From JAHFUA01 sp963733935 (lineage in GTDB: Bacteria; Acidobacteriota; Terriglobia; Terriglobales; Acidobacteriaceae), in the NCBI GenBank assembly GCA_963733935.1, contig CAVTEQ010000014.1:310001-374000 (forward strand): 64,000 nucleotides of DNA, written 5' to 3'. Shown one piece after another: positions 36,538-46,022 of this stretch; the first letter of the stretch is position 1; each line of letters starts with the position of its first letter. Below the pieces are notes generated by a model, which saw only the letters and a list, made by a program, of their open reading frames with translations, ran no database searches and was not told the origin of the DNA. The translations under genes and the position numbers were made by a program.

Positions 36538-37647
36538 ATGCTCATTGGTGTGCCCAAGGAAGTGAAGGACCACGAATCCCGCGTGGGCATTGTGCCTGCG
36601 GGCGTGAAGGCGCTGGTCGATGCCGGGCATCAAGTCATGGTCCAAACCGGCGCCGGCGATCTCTCCTCCATGCCGGACAGTGAGTTCCAGCATGCCGGCG
36701 CAGAAATCGTCAGTTCGGCCGCCGAAGTGTGGAATCGCGCCGAGATGGTGGTAAAGGTCAAAGAGCCGATCGAATCGGAATTTCCCATGTTCCGCGACGG
36801 CCTGCTGATCTTCACCTATCTGCACCTGGCGCCGCTGCCGAAGCTGACCGACCGTCTGCTCCAGAACAACGTCACCGGAATCGCGTACGAAACTATCCGC
36901 GACAAACACAATCGCCTGCCGCTGCTGACGCCGATGTCGGAGGTCGCGGGGCGCATGTCCGTTCAGGTGGGCGCCTCGTATCTCGAAAAAGAGCGCGGCG
37001 GACGCGGCGTGCTGCTGGGCGGCGTTCCCGGAGTTCCGCCGGCGCAGGTGTGCATCATCGGCGGCGGCATTGTTGGCACCAACGCTGCGAAGATTGCGCT
37101 CGGCATGGGCGCGCTGGTGACGCTGATCGATCTCAACCTCGACCGTCTGCGGGAACTCGACGACATCTTCAACGGCCGCGTGTATACCGTCTCCTCGAAT
37201 TCCTACAACATCGCGAAAGCGGTCAAGCATGCCGACCTGGTGATTGGCGGCGTGCTCATCCCCGGCGCCGCCGCACCGAAGCTCGTGACCAAAGCGATGG
37301 TGAAAGAGATGAAGCCCGGTGCGGTAATCGTCGACGTGGCTATTGACCAAGGCGGCTGCATCGAAACCGCACACCCCACCACACACAGCGATCCTTCCTT
37401 TGTGGTGGACGGCGTCGTGCACTACTGCGTGACCAACATGCCGGCGGCGGTTCCGCACACATCCACGCTGGCGCTCACCAACGCGACTTTTCCTTACGTG
37501 ATGAAGCTGGCGCAGCAAGGCCTGGCGGCGGTGAAGTGCGATCAGGGGTTCAGCGACGGCGTCAACACCTATCGCGGACACGTCACCTGCGCGGGCGTAG
37601 CGGAATCGCAAGGCAAACCGCTGAAGAGCGTCACCGACCTGCTGTGA
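36538..37647 (+). CDS. ald: Alanine dehydrogenase
   Basis: 369 residues, the normal length. It interconverts L-alanine and pyruvate plus ammonia with NAD. Landmarks: MLIGVPKEVKDHESRVGIVP at the start, the catalytic Lys in VVKVKEPIESE near 74, the catalytic His in FTYLHLAPLP near 95, EVAGRMSVQVGA, the Rossmann loop VCIIGGGIVGTNAAKIAL, and AVIVDVAIDQGGCIETAHPT. It forms hexamers in the cytoplasm and helps nitrogen or redox balance. It follows the palindromic element by about 56 bases. Confidence 0.96.
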   Translation: MLIGVPKEVKDHESRVGIVPAGVKALVDAGHQVMVQTGAGDLSSMPDSEFQHAGAEIVSSAAEVWNRAEMVVKVKEPIESEFPMFRDGLLIFTYLHLAPLPKLTDRLLQNNVTGIAYETIRDKHNRLPLLTPMSEVAGRMSVQVGASYLEKERGGRGVLLGGVPGVPPAQVCIIGGGIVGTNAAKIALGMGALVTLIDLNLDRLRELDDIFNGRVYTVSSNSYNIAKAVKHADLVIGGVLIPGAAAPKLVTKAMVKEMKPGAVIVDVAIDQGGCIETAHPTTHSDPSFVVDGVVHYCVTNMPAAVPHTSTLALTNATFPYVMKLAQQGLAAVKCDQGFSDGVNTYRGHVTCAGVAESQGKPLKSVTDLL

Positions 37648-37708
37648 ATCCCCGACGCCACCCTTTCCACAACCCAGAGCGGCTACAATAAGCGACCGGG
37701 GCCGAACC

Positions 37709-38443
37709 ATGGTTGATATCCACTGCCACATCCTGCCGCAAGTTGATGACGGCGCAACGAGCTGGGAAGTTGCGACCGAAATGTGCCGCATGGCGGTCGC
37801 GGACGGCATTACCCACATCGTGGCCACGCCGCACGCCAACGAGCAGTACGCTTATGATCGTGAAGAGCACGGCGCCCGCTTGCAGCAACTGCAGAAGGCC
37901 ACGGGGGAGCGCCCGCTGCTGAGCCTGGGCTGCGACTTTCACTTTTCCTTCGACAACGTGCAGGACGTGCTCAAGGCGCCCGAGCGCTACGCCATCAGCG
38001 GCACGCCGTACCTGCTGGTTGAGTTCAGCGATTTCGGCGTCTCCCGCTACATCAATGACGCCATCTACCGTGTCCGCGCGCAGGGCATCGTTCCCATCGT
38101 GACCCATCCCGAGCGCAACCGCCTGCTGCAGCAGCATCCTGAGAACGTGCTGCCCTTCGCCGAGCAGGGATGCCTGGTGCAAGTGACGGCCTCGTCCTTC
38201 ACCGGCAACTGGGGAAGCGGCGCGCGCAAGGCGGCGGAGTGGCTGCTGAAGCACGACGCGGTACACGTGATCGCCACCGACGCGCACGACACTGAACACC
38301 GTCCGCCCGTGCTCTCGGCAGGCCGGGACGCGGTCGCAAAGATCGCAGGCCAGGACATTGCCCGCGCGCTGGTCGAGGATAATCCCGCCGCCATCTTTGC
38401 CGGCGAGGCGCTTCCCTACCTCCCGACCCCGGCCCATCGATAA
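37709..38443 (+). CDS. PHP-domain tyrosine-protein phosphatase, CpsB/YwqE type
   Basis: 244 residues. The four PHP metal motifs are visible: MVDIHCHILPQVDDG at the start, HIVATPHAN near 48, IVTHPERN near 130 and VIATDAHD near 188. The family dephosphorylates bacterial tyrosine kinases that control capsule or exopolysaccharide export. No Wzc-type kinase or polysaccharide cluster is in the window, so the partner must be elsewhere. It lies 61 bases after ald on the same strand. Confidence 0.88.
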   Translation: MVDIHCHILPQVDDGATSWEVATEMCRMAVADGITHIVATPHANEQYAYDREEHGARLQQLQKATGERPLLSLGCDFHFSFDNVQDVLKAPERYAISGTPYLLVEFSDFGVSRYINDAIYRVRAQGIVPIVTHPERNRLLQQHPENVLPFAEQGCLVQVTASSFTGNWGSGARKAAEWLLKHDAVHVIATDAHDTEHRPPVLSAGRDAVAKIAGQDIARALVEDNPAAIFAGEALPYLPTPAHR

Positions 38444-38471
38444 CTCTTTCCCCATCCTTCGCTCAAAGCAA

Positions 38472-38549
38472 AACCTGCCACGGAGACCCAGAGGCCCATA
38501 GATCTTGGAATATTTTTCCCTCTGTGCCTCTGTGTCTCCATGGCAGGTT
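38472..38549. repeat. Palindromic CACAGAG-octamer repeat, copy 3 (diverged)
   Basis: Arms AACCTGCCACGGAGACCCAG... and its near-complement around TCTTGGAATATTTTTCC. It shares the ACAGAGGC octamer design of the copies at 2614 and 3478 but has extra outer bases (AACCTGCC) and several mismatches. It lies between the PHP phosphatase and treY genes, where it could stop the upstream transcript. Confidence 0.85.
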
Positions 38550-38599
38550 CACCGATTGTGCCAATTTAGTCCCTGCAATCTGCATCTAATTCCCTCAAT

Positions 38600-41500
38600 A
38601 TGCGTGTAAGCTCCGCCCCTGTGGTGCTCGAAACCAGCGGCGTTTCGGAATGCCTGGACCGGCTGGCAGCCAATCAGCACGCCAACCGTCCTCTGGCTAC
38701 CTATCGGCTGCAGTTTCGCCGCGAGTTTCGCTTTGAAGACGCGCGGCAACTTGTCCCCTACCTCCATCAGTTGGGGATCACGCACTGCTACGCTTCGCCC
38801 ATTTTGCGGGCGCGACCCGGCAGCCAGCACGGCTACGACATCACCGATCACAATGCCATCAACCCGGAGATCGGCACACCCGAGGAGTTTCGCTCGCTGG
38901 TCGCCGAGCTGAAGGGCCGCGGCATGGGGCTGGTGCTCGACATCGTTCCCAACCACATGGGCGTGGGGGACGGCAATAATCCCTGGTGGCAGGACGTGCT
39001 GGCGAACGGCCGCACCTCCAGGTATGCCGAGTTCTTCGATATCGATTGGGAGCCGTTCAAGGACGAACTGCGCGACAAGGTGCTGTTGCCGCTGCTGGGC
39101 GAGTCCTACGGAGAAGCGCTCGAACAGGGAGGCATCGGGTTGGAGTATCGCGACGGCCGATTTTTTGTCACCTATTACCACAAGCGCCTGCCGGTAGACC
39201 CGCAAACCGTTCCCCTGATCTTCGAGCCCCTGGGCAATCTGCGGGCGCGCTTCAACGGCGACGCTCCACAATCGCGAGAGCTGGAAGATATTTTGCGTGG
39301 CCTGCGTGGTCTCCCACGGCACAACGCCACCGACCCGGAACTCATACGGCAGAGGCGGGAACAGGTGTCGGAGCTACAGGCCCGGCTGGCCTCACTGGTG
39401 GAAAGTTCATCAACCGGGCGGCAAATCGTCGAAGAGGCCGTGCGCCTCCTGAATGGCAAGCCGGGCGACGATCGCAGCTTCGATCCCCTGCACCGTCTGC
39501 TGGAAGCGCAGGCCTACCGGCTGGCACTGTGGCGAGTTTCCGCGGAAGAGATCAATTACCGGCGATTCTTCGACATTAACGATCTCGTCGGGCTGCGGAT
39601 GGAGAACCCGCAAGTGTTCGCGGCCACGCACCAGCTCATTCGCCGGCTGCTGGCGGACGGTAGTGTCCACGGATTGCGTGTAGATCATCCCGATGGCCTG
39701 TTCAATCCGCGCCAGTACTTCACCCGTCTGCAAATGCTGTATGCCGCCAGCCAGTGCTGCGGCGCTGAGCCCAGGCCGCCGCTGGCAGAGAACGGCATCG
39801 AGCTGAGGGTGCAAGAGACCTTCGGCCAGCACGATTGGATGGGTCGCGCGCCGCTCTACGTGGTGGGCGAGAAAATTCTGGAACCGGGCGAGGAGCTGCC
39901 AGAGAAATGGTCCTTGGACGGCACCTCGGGTTATGACTTCCTCAACCAGGTGAACGGCATCTTCATTGACCAGCGCAACGCTCGCGCGCTCACCAATATT
40001 TACCGCCGCTTCATCGGCGTCGCGCTCGACCCCGACCAACTCATCTACGAGAGCAAGAAGCAGATCATGCAGAACGCGCTGGCCAGCGAGGTCACGGTGC
40101 TGACCCACATGCTGGACGAAATTTCGTCCGCCGAGCGCAAGGCGCGCGACTTCACCCGCAAGGCGCTGGCGCACGCGATTCGCGAGACCATCGCCTGCTT
40201 CCCGGTGTACCGCACCTACATCGACGAGCGCGGGGAGATCACGGAACGGGATCGCGCTTACATCGGCGAAGCCATCGCTCGCACCAAGCGGCGCAACACC
40301 ACCTTCGCCTGGACGGTCTTCGACTTCCTGCGCGACATCCTGCTGCTGCGCGACGCCGGGTCGGGCCGTTGGACCGATGGCTACCGCAAGCGTCTCTATT
40401 TCACGCTGAAGTTCCAGCAACTCAGCGGGCCGGTGATGGCCAAGGGACTGGAAGACACCGTCTGTTACGTCTACAACCGCCTGGTTTCGCTGAACGAGGT
40501 AGGAGGCTCGCCCAAGCAGTTCGGAATTTCGGTGGACGACTTCCACCGCGCCAACCTGCGCCGGGCGGAGCGCTGGCCGTTCTCCATGCTGGCCACCTCC
40601 ACCCACGACACCAAGCGCAGCGAAGATGTGCGTGCGCGCATCGACGTGCTCTCCGAGATGCCCAAGCCGTGGTCGGCGGAGGTGCTGCACTGGCGCCGCT
40701 TGAACCGCTCCCGCAAACGCCCGCTCAGCGACGGCCGCACCGTTCCCGACCCCAACGAGGAGTACCTGCTCTATCAGACACTGGTCGGCAGCTTCCCGTT
40801 CGACTTCCGCGCCGAGCGCGAAGACTATACGCGCCGCATCCAGCAGTACATGTTCAAGGCGGTGCATGAAGCCAAGGTCAACCTGAGCTGGATCAATCCC
40901 AATCCGGAGTATTCGGACGCGCTGCAGGGTTTCGTCGACCGGATATTGAGTCTTCCTCCCAGCGGACGGCACAACCAGTTCCTCGACCGGCTGGAACAAT
41001 TCGCGGCCATGGTTAGTTTCTTCGGCGCCATGAATTCGTTGGCGCAGGTGTTGCTGAAGATCACATCTCCGGGAGTCCCGGATATTTATCAGGGCACCGA
41101 GCTCTGGGACTTCAGCCTGGTGGATCCCGACAACCGCCGCACGGTGGACTTCGAACTACGGCCCAAGCTGCTCGCGGAGTTGGAAACCGCGGCTGTCTCT
41201 ACGCCGCTTCCAACCCTCTGCGAGGAGCTGGTACGGAGCTACCAGGACGGACGCATCAAGCTATGGGTCACGTCGCGCGCGCTGGGCTTCCGCCGCGAGC
41301 ACGCTTCCATGTTCCATACGGGTAGCTATATGCCGCTGTTTGCGACAGGGGAAAAGCAGGAGCACGTGTGTGCATTTGCTCGCAGCGAGGGGCGCGAAGC
41401 CGCGCTGATCGCCGTGCCGCGCCTGGTGTGCAAGCTGACCGGCGGCGAGCAACGCCCGCCCACAGGAGAAATCTGGGGGAATACGGAACTGCCGGCACCA

Positions 41501-41623
41501 CAAGGCGCAAGCATCCTGCGCGACATCTTCACCGGAAAGGAATTCCAGCCGAGCGCGCGAGGGGCCCTGCTATGCCGCGAACTCTTCGCCCACTTTCCCG
41601 TCGCGCTGCTGGCGTGCCGCTGA
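38600..41623 (+). CDS. treY: Maltooligosyl trehalose synthase TreY
   Basis: 1007 residues, GH13. It isomerises the reducing-end alpha-1,4 bond of maltooligosaccharides to alpha,alpha-1,1, making maltooligosyl trehalose. Landmarks: ATYRLQFRREFRFEDA and YLHQLGITHCYASPILRA at the start, GLVLDIVPNHMGVG, the nucleophile region GLRVDHPDGLFNP, the acid/base in VVGEKILEPGEELPEKW, TSTHDTKRSEDVRAR, and SPGVPDIYQGTELW. The length is slightly above the usual 750-950 because of extra loops after residue 230. Neither treZ nor glgX is adjacent. The last 54 bases overlap the convergent malQ gene, and a CACAGAG palindrome lies upstream. Confidence 0.94.
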   Translation: MRVSSAPVVLETSGVSECLDRLAANQHANRPLATYRLQFRREFRFEDARQLVPYLHQLGITHCYASPILRARPGSQHGYDITDHNAINPEIGTPEEFRSLVAELKGRGMGLVLDIVPNHMGVGDGNNPWWQDVLANGRTSRYAEFFDIDWEPFKDELRDKVLLPLLGESYGEALEQGGIGLEYRDGRFFVTYYHKRLPVDPQTVPLIFEPLGNLRARFNGDAPQSRELEDILRGLRGLPRHNATDPELIRQRREQVSELQARLASLVESSSTGRQIVEEAVRLLNGKPGDDRSFDPLHRLLEAQAYRLALWRVSAEEINYRRFFDINDLVGLRMENPQVFAATHQLIRRLLADGSVHGLRVDHPDGLFNPRQYFTRLQMLYAASQCCGAEPRPPLAENGIELRVQETFGQHDWMGRAPLYVVGEKILEPGEELPEKWSLDGTSGYDFLNQVNGIFIDQRNARALTNIYRRFIGVALDPDQLIYESKKQIMQNALASEVTVLTHMLDEISSAERKARDFTRKALAHAIRETIACFPVYRTYIDERGEITERDRAYIGEAIARTKRRNTTFAWTVFDFLRDILLLRDAGSGRWTDGYRKRLYFTLKFQQLSGPVMAKGLEDTVCYVYNRLVSLNEVGGSPKQFGISVDDFHRANLRRAERWPFSMLATSTHDTKRSEDVRARIDVLSEMPKPWSAEVLHWRRLNRSRKRPLSDGRTVPDPNEEYLLYQTLVGSFPFDFRAEREDYTRRIQQYMFKAVHEAKVNLSWINPNPEYSDALQGFVDRILSLPPSGRHNQFLDRLEQFAAMVSFFGAMNSLAQVLLKITSPGVPDIYQGTELWDFSLVDPDNRRTVDFELRPKLLAELETAAVSTPLPTLCEELVRSYQDGRIKLWVTSRALGFRREHASMFHTGSYMPLFATGEKQEHVCAFARSEGREAALIAVPRLVCKLTGGEQRPPTGEIWGNTELPAPQGASILRDIFTGKEFQPSARGALLCRELFAHFPVALLACR

Positions 41624-43120
41624 GACCAGGTGGTTGCGGTCGGAGACTTCCGCGATCGTAGCCAGGCGGGAAGCCAGCTCCGGCCTGAGCGCTCCATGCT
41701 CATAGCGCCACGTCCAGTTGCCGTCCGGACGGCTGGGAACATTCATGCGCGCCTCACTGCCTAGCCCCAGCACATCCTGCAGCGGCACCACGCATAGCTC
41801 TGCGATGGAAGCCTGCGCCGCCCGGATGAACGCCCAATTCATTCCCTCCGGGTCGTGCCCCAGGTAGGCGGAGGCGTGGCAGCGTTCCTGCTCGGTGGCG
41901 GCTGCCTGCCACCAGCCCAACAGGGTATCGTTATCGTGAGTTCCCGTGTAGACCACGGTGTTGCGCTCGAACTGGTGCGGCAGATAGATGTGGGCGCCGG
42001 GATTGCCGAAACCAAACTGCATGACCCGCATGCCGGGCAGCTCAAGACGCCGGCGAAGCGCGCGAACGTCATCGGTGATCAGGCCCAGGTCTTCGGCGAT
42101 CAGAGGCAGTTCGCCAAGCTCCTGGTGCAGCGCTTGGAAGAGATCGTCGCGCGGCCCGTCCACCCAGCGGCCATGCACCGCCGTGGGCTCATCGGCTGGA
42201 ATCTCCCAGTAGTTGTGGAAACCGAGAAAGTGGTCCAACCGCAGGATGTCGCAGGTGGCCAGCGCAGCCCGCATGCGGTCCACCCACCAGTCGTAGCCGC
42301 GGCTCTTCAGCACGTCCCAGCGATACAGCGGATTTCCCCAACGCTGCCCGCTTGCGCTGAAAGCATCCGGAGGAACGCCGGCAACCACGTAGGGCTCGAG
42401 CTGCTCGTCCAGATGGAAGATATCGGGATGCGTCCAGACATCGGCGCTGTCGTAGCTGACAAAAATGGCCACATCCCCGATGACCTTGATCCCCAGTTCA
42501 GCACAGCGCCGATGCAGCGCGCGCCACTGCTCAAAGAACGCGAACTGAATGGCCCGCGCTACATCCAATTCCCGCGCCAGTCCGCGCCGCGCTTTTTCCA
42601 GCGCCTCCGGCTGGCGTCGCGCCAGCTCGCGCGGCCAGCGGTTCCAGTTCCCCGTGCGATAAAGCTGGCGCAGGACGTCGAAGAGCACGAAATCGTCCAG
42701 CCAGGCAGCATTCTCCTGGCAGAAGCGGCGGAAGCGTTCCTGCTCCAGCGGACGCGACTGCTCGAGAAAACGGCACGCCGCCTCCCGCAGCAAGGGCAGC
42801 TTGATCGCCCGCACGGCTTCATAATCGACTGCGGAAACTTCGTCGGACAGCGACTCCAGGCGCTCGCGCTCGATCCATCCCCGCTCTGCCAGCCGCTCCA
42901 GGCTGATCAGCAGCGGGTTACCGGCAAAGGCGGAGGTGGCGGAGTAAGGAGAGTTGCACTTGCCGGGAGGACCCAGCGGCAAGACTTGCCACAGGCCCTG
43001 CCGGCCGGCCGCCAGGAAGTCTACAAACTCGTAAGCCGCGGGGCCAAGGTCGCCGATGCCGCCACGCGAAGGCAGCGACGTGGGGTGCAGGAGAATGCCG
43101 GAGGCGCGTTCGAACGACAT
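41570..43120 (-). CDS. malQ: 4-alpha-glucanotransferase (amylomaltase)
   Basis: 516 residues from ATG 43120 (MSFERASGILLHPTSLPSRG). GH77 disproportionating enzyme that shuffles glucan chains. Signatures: GGIGDLGPAAYEFVDFLAAG, WQVLPLGPP, AGVPPDAFSASGQRWGNPLY, the nucleophile in ILRLDHFLGFHNYWEIP, the acid/base in IAEDLGLI and YTGTHDNDTLLGWW. It probably supplies or removes linear maltodextrins for TreY, whose gene converges on it. The two coding sequences overlap tail to tail by 54 bases in opposite frames, so the last ~18 residues of each are constrained by the other. Confidence 0.95.
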   Translation of the reverse strand: MSFERASGILLHPTSLPSRGGIGDLGPAAYEFVDFLAAGRQGLWQVLPLGPPGKCNSPYSATSAFAGNPLLISLERLAERGWIERERLESLSDEVSAVDYEAVRAIKLPLLREAACRFLEQSRPLEQERFRRFCQENAAWLDDFVLFDVLRQLYRTGNWNRWPRELARRQPEALEKARRGLARELDVARAIQFAFFEQWRALHRRCAELGIKVIGDVAIFVSYDSADVWTHPDIFHLDEQLEPYVVAGVPPDAFSASGQRWGNPLYRWDVLKSRGYDWWVDRMRAALATCDILRLDHFLGFHNYWEIPADEPTAVHGRWVDGPRDDLFQALHQELGELPLIAEDLGLITDDVRALRRRLELPGMRVMQFGFGNPGAHIYLPHQFERNTVVYTGTHDNDTLLGWWQAAATEQERCHASAYLGHDPEGMNWAFIRAAQASIAELCVVPLQDVLGLGSEARMNVPSRPDGNWTWRYEHGALRPELASRLATIAEVSDRNHLVSAARQQRDGKVGEEFAA

Positions 43121-43237
43121 CAATGAACAACCGTCACTAGAAGCGCCGGCGGCTACGCTCCGGCGGAAAAAAAAGACCAATTCTGTTTGCGGCGATCACG
43201 TCTTCAGACATGACCCCGTCGTGCGCCCGAGCGCGCC

Positions 43238-45241
43238 CTACCCGCCGAACTTCGGCTTCATGAGCCGGTCGCGCTCTTCTTTGTTGTAGCGGATTTTGCC
43301 GCTCTTTTCCATCTCCGCCCGCAGGTGATCCGCGAAATTCTCTAATACTTCCTCACGCCTTTTTTGCAACAGGGTCTCGCGGATGCGATCTTTGTCCGCG
43401 GAGAGCTGGTCTGGCGCCGGTTCCTGGCGCTCGACCACCGTGAACACTACCCCGTTGCGCCCGGCATTGATGGGCCCGCTGATGTCGCCGGACTTCATGT
43501 CGAAGGCCACCGCGGCCGGACCCGACATCGCTCCGATGTCCGGTACTTGGCCGCTGCGAGTAACCAGTTCGCTGGTCTTTTCGGTTGCTCCGAGTTCCTT
43601 GGCGGCCTTCTTCAGGTCGTGGGCAGCGCGAGCGCGGTCGGAAAGCTCCTGGGTTCGCTTCTGCAACAGCGCCCCCGCCTGCTGCTGCTTGAAATCAGCC
43701 TCCACGCGCGCACGCACATCGTCGAGCGACGGCTTCTGCGGAGGCTTCACCTCCGTCACCTGGAATACCACCCGGCCCAGCGGAATTGAGGTCATCTCCG
43801 GCGGATCCTTGACGCGCGCGCTGAACACCGCATCCATAAAGTCAGGAGCCGGGCCGATGCCGGGCAGTGAACTGCTGCGGCTGAAGAGATCGCTGTGAAT
43901 CACGGTCAAGTGGTATTTGCTCGCGGCCGCGTCCATGCCGGCGGTACGGGCCAGCGTGCGAACGTCGTTCCCCAGGCTATCCGTCGCGCGCGCCGCTTTC
44001 TCCTGGCGCACCAGCGGCTCGATGGCCGGCTTCACTTCTTCCAGGCTCTGCACGTGCGCGCTGCGCTTGTCTTCCACACGCACGATGTTGAAGCCGAGCG
44101 CGCTTTTCAGCAGGTCGCTGGTCTGTCCTTTATTAAGGGCAAAGATCTGGTCTTCGATATCGGGGATGCGTCCGCGCCCGATCCAGCCCAATTCGCCGCC
44201 GCTGTCCTTGCTGGGATCGTCGGATTCCTTCTTCGCAAGGTCCGCGAAATTCGCTCCCGCCTTGAGCTTCTTCAGGATGTCTTCGGCCTTCTGCCGGGCG
44301 GCATCCACGGCCTTGGGATCCACTTTGCCGTCAGGCCCGGGAGGCGGCGTGCGCACTTGGATGAGGCGCAGGTTCACTTCGTCCGGCACGCGATATTCAT
44401 CGCGATGCTGGTTGTAGTAGCGCAGCACATCCTCGCGCGTGACCTCGACCTGCTCGGAGACCTTGGCGTTGTCGATCACCAGGTAGTCAGCCTTGCGCTT
44501 CTCCGGGATCGCGTTGGCGTAATGCGCCTGGCTCATGTCGAAAAACGCTTTCACCTCCGCGTCGTTGGGATGAATTTCGCTCATCACCTTGTCGAGCGAG
44601 AGCACGGCGTAGTCCAGCTTGACCTTGGTGTTGTCGCGCCGGGCTTCCTGCTCGATGTCGGCATCGGAAATGCTGACCGCGCCTTCGACCATGCCCTGCA
44701 GCTTGCGCAGCAGCAGCTCATCTTTTACTTGCTGCTCGAACTGCGGGACGCTCATGCCGAATTGCTGGGAGACGAACTGCTCGTAGCGCTCCTGGCCGAT
44801 GAAGTTGCCGCTGGGAAACAACTGGGCTCCCAGCACCCCAGAGCGCAACTCCTCGCGCAGCTCGTCATCGGTCACACGTAGGCCCAGGTGCGAAGCTTCG
44901 ACCATCATGGCGCTGCGCACCACCATCTGCTGTGCTACCTGGCCGCTCACGAATTGCTGCAGCGCCGCCGGGTATCCCGATTGCCGCATCGCCTGTTGCG
45001 CGCGCTGCTGCACGTCTTGCATGGTGACGTCCTGGTCGCCGACCTTGGCATACACTCCTTGCCCGGCGCCGCCACCAAAGCCCAACGCGCTGCCCAGGCT
45101 TCCGCCCGGAATGAGGGTGATCACCATGGTCGCGCTGATTAGTATCAGCAGGCCGCCAAGCAGATACTTCTTCAGCGGCCCAGGTCTTTGCAGAAATCGA
45201 ATCATTTCGTTGAGTACCCCGAAGAATTTTGCGAGAGACAT
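43238..45241 (-). CDS. PpiD/SurA-type peptidyl-prolyl isomerase, membrane-anchored
   Basis: 667 residues. N-terminal anchor helix ~24-43 (KKYLLGGLLILISATMVITL), then a SurA_N-type chaperone region ~70-230. A parvulin rotamase domain lies at ~275-390 (PDEVNLRLIQVRTPPPGP, FADLAKKESDDPSKDSGGEL, GWIGRGRIPDIEDQIFAL). A second chaperone arm follows, with FSRSSSLPGIGPAPDF and VVFQVTEVKPP. It folds proteins entering the periplasm, like E. coli PpiD. The very N-terminus (MSLAKFFGVLNEMIRFLQRP) is cytoplasmic. It diverges from the YbhB gene across 119 bases. The name ppiD is plausible but orthology is not proven. Confidence 0.88.
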   Translation of the reverse strand: MSLAKFFGVLNEMIRFLQRPGPLKKYLLGGLLILISATMVITLIPGGSLGSALGFGGGAGQGVYAKVGDQDVTMQDVQQRAQQAMRQSGYPAALQQFVSGQVAQQMVVRSAMMVEASHLGLRVTDDELREELRSGVLGAQLFPSGNFIGQERYEQFVSQQFGMSVPQFEQQVKDELLLRKLQGMVEGAVSISDADIEQEARRDNTKVKLDYAVLSLDKVMSEIHPNDAEVKAFFDMSQAHYANAIPEKRKADYLVIDNAKVSEQVEVTREDVLRYYNQHRDEYRVPDEVNLRLIQVRTPPPGPDGKVDPKAVDAARQKAEDILKKLKAGANFADLAKKESDDPSKDSGGELGWIGRGRIPDIEDQIFALNKGQTSDLLKSALGFNIVRVEDKRSAHVQSLEEVKPAIEPLVRQEKAARATDSLGNDVRTLARTAGMDAAASKYHLTVIHSDLFSRSSSLPGIGPAPDFMDAVFSARVKDPPEMTSIPLGRVVFQVTEVKPPQKPSLDDVRARVEADFKQQQAGALLQKRTQELSDRARAAHDLKKAAKELGATEKTSELVTRSGQVPDIGAMSGPAAVAFDMKSGDISGPINAGRNGVVFTVVERQEPAPDQLSADKDRIRETLLQKRREEVLENFADHLRAEMEKSGKIRYNKEERDRLMKPKFGG

Positions 45242-45360
45242 TAATTATAAACCAGGGCCAGCTTTCCTTTTGGGAGTGATCATTGCCGCGAAGGGTGCGG
45301 AATTTCTCAACACTTCGACTTGCGCGACGGATGCGTGTTGACCCGCATCCAAGCTCAGGT

Positions 45361-45906
45361 ATGAAGCGGATGAGCATTCTCGCCGGTATCGTCTTGCTGG
45401 TTGCGGCAGCGGTTTGGTCGCAGCAGTCCCCAGGAGGCAGCGCCATGTCCTTGAAGCTGAGCTCGACCGCCTTCCAGCCGGAAGGCGACATCCCGAGCAA
45501 GTACACGTGCTCCGGCGCGGATGTTTCTCCGGCGCTGAGTTGGACCGACCCGCCCGCCGGAACCCAGAGCTTCGCCCTGATCGCCGACGATCCCGACGCG
45601 CCGGTCGGAACTTGGGTGCACTGGGTCGCCTATGACATTCCTTCGAGCGTGCGGCAGCTTCCGGAAGGCGTTCCGAAAGCGGACGCAATCCCAGGCGGCG
45701 GCCTCCAGGGACAAAATGATTTCCGCAAGACCGGCTACGGTGGACCTTGCCCGCCGCCCGGCAAGCCGCATCGTTACTACTTCAAGCTCTACGCTCTCGA
45801 CGGCAAGCTCAACCTGAAACCCGGAGCAACAAGAAAGGATGTCGAGCAGGCGATCAAGGACCACATCCTCGCGCAAGCAGAGTTGATGGGCCGGTTCAAG
45901 CGCTAG
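45361..45906 (+). CDS. YbhB/YbcL-type PEBP-fold protein, exported
   Basis: 181 residues from ATG 45361. A signal peptide ~1-21 (ILAGIVLLVAAAVWSQQ) precedes the Raf-kinase-inhibitor/PEBP fold. Signatures: KYTCSGADVSPALSW, ALIADDPDAPVGTWVHW, VHWVAYDIPSS, the pocket motif GYGGPCPPPGKPHRYYF and YALDGKLNL. The bacterial branch has no settled function; ligand binding by the anion pocket is likely. It lies alone between a divergent PpiD gene and a convergent metallophosphoesterase. Confidence 0.88.
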   Translation: MKRMSILAGIVLLVAAAVWSQQSPGGSAMSLKLSSTAFQPEGDIPSKYTCSGADVSPALSWTDPPAGTQSFALIADDPDAPVGTWVHWVAYDIPSSVRQLPEGVPKADAIPGGGLQGQNDFRKTGYGGPCPPPGKPHRYYFKLYALDGKLNLKPGATRKDVEQAIKDHILAQAELMGRFKR

Positions 45907-46022
45907 CCGGGCTAGTCGACAAAAAAAACTTTCAGCGACGCCGAAACTACGGTAAAAAGCTCACCGTTAGACAGCTACGCTGTGATCCAGGTGTCGTGTG
46001 TTGTCTCGGATTGCAGAATCCC

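Noticed and set aside
39410..40999. 529-codon open frame antisense to treY
   Set aside because: Shadow of the real GH13 gene; no family resemblance.
45907..46022. tRNA or small RNA gene between ybhB-like and metallophosphoesterase genes
   Set aside because: No cloverleaf, no TTCGAATC-type T-loop and no terminator.
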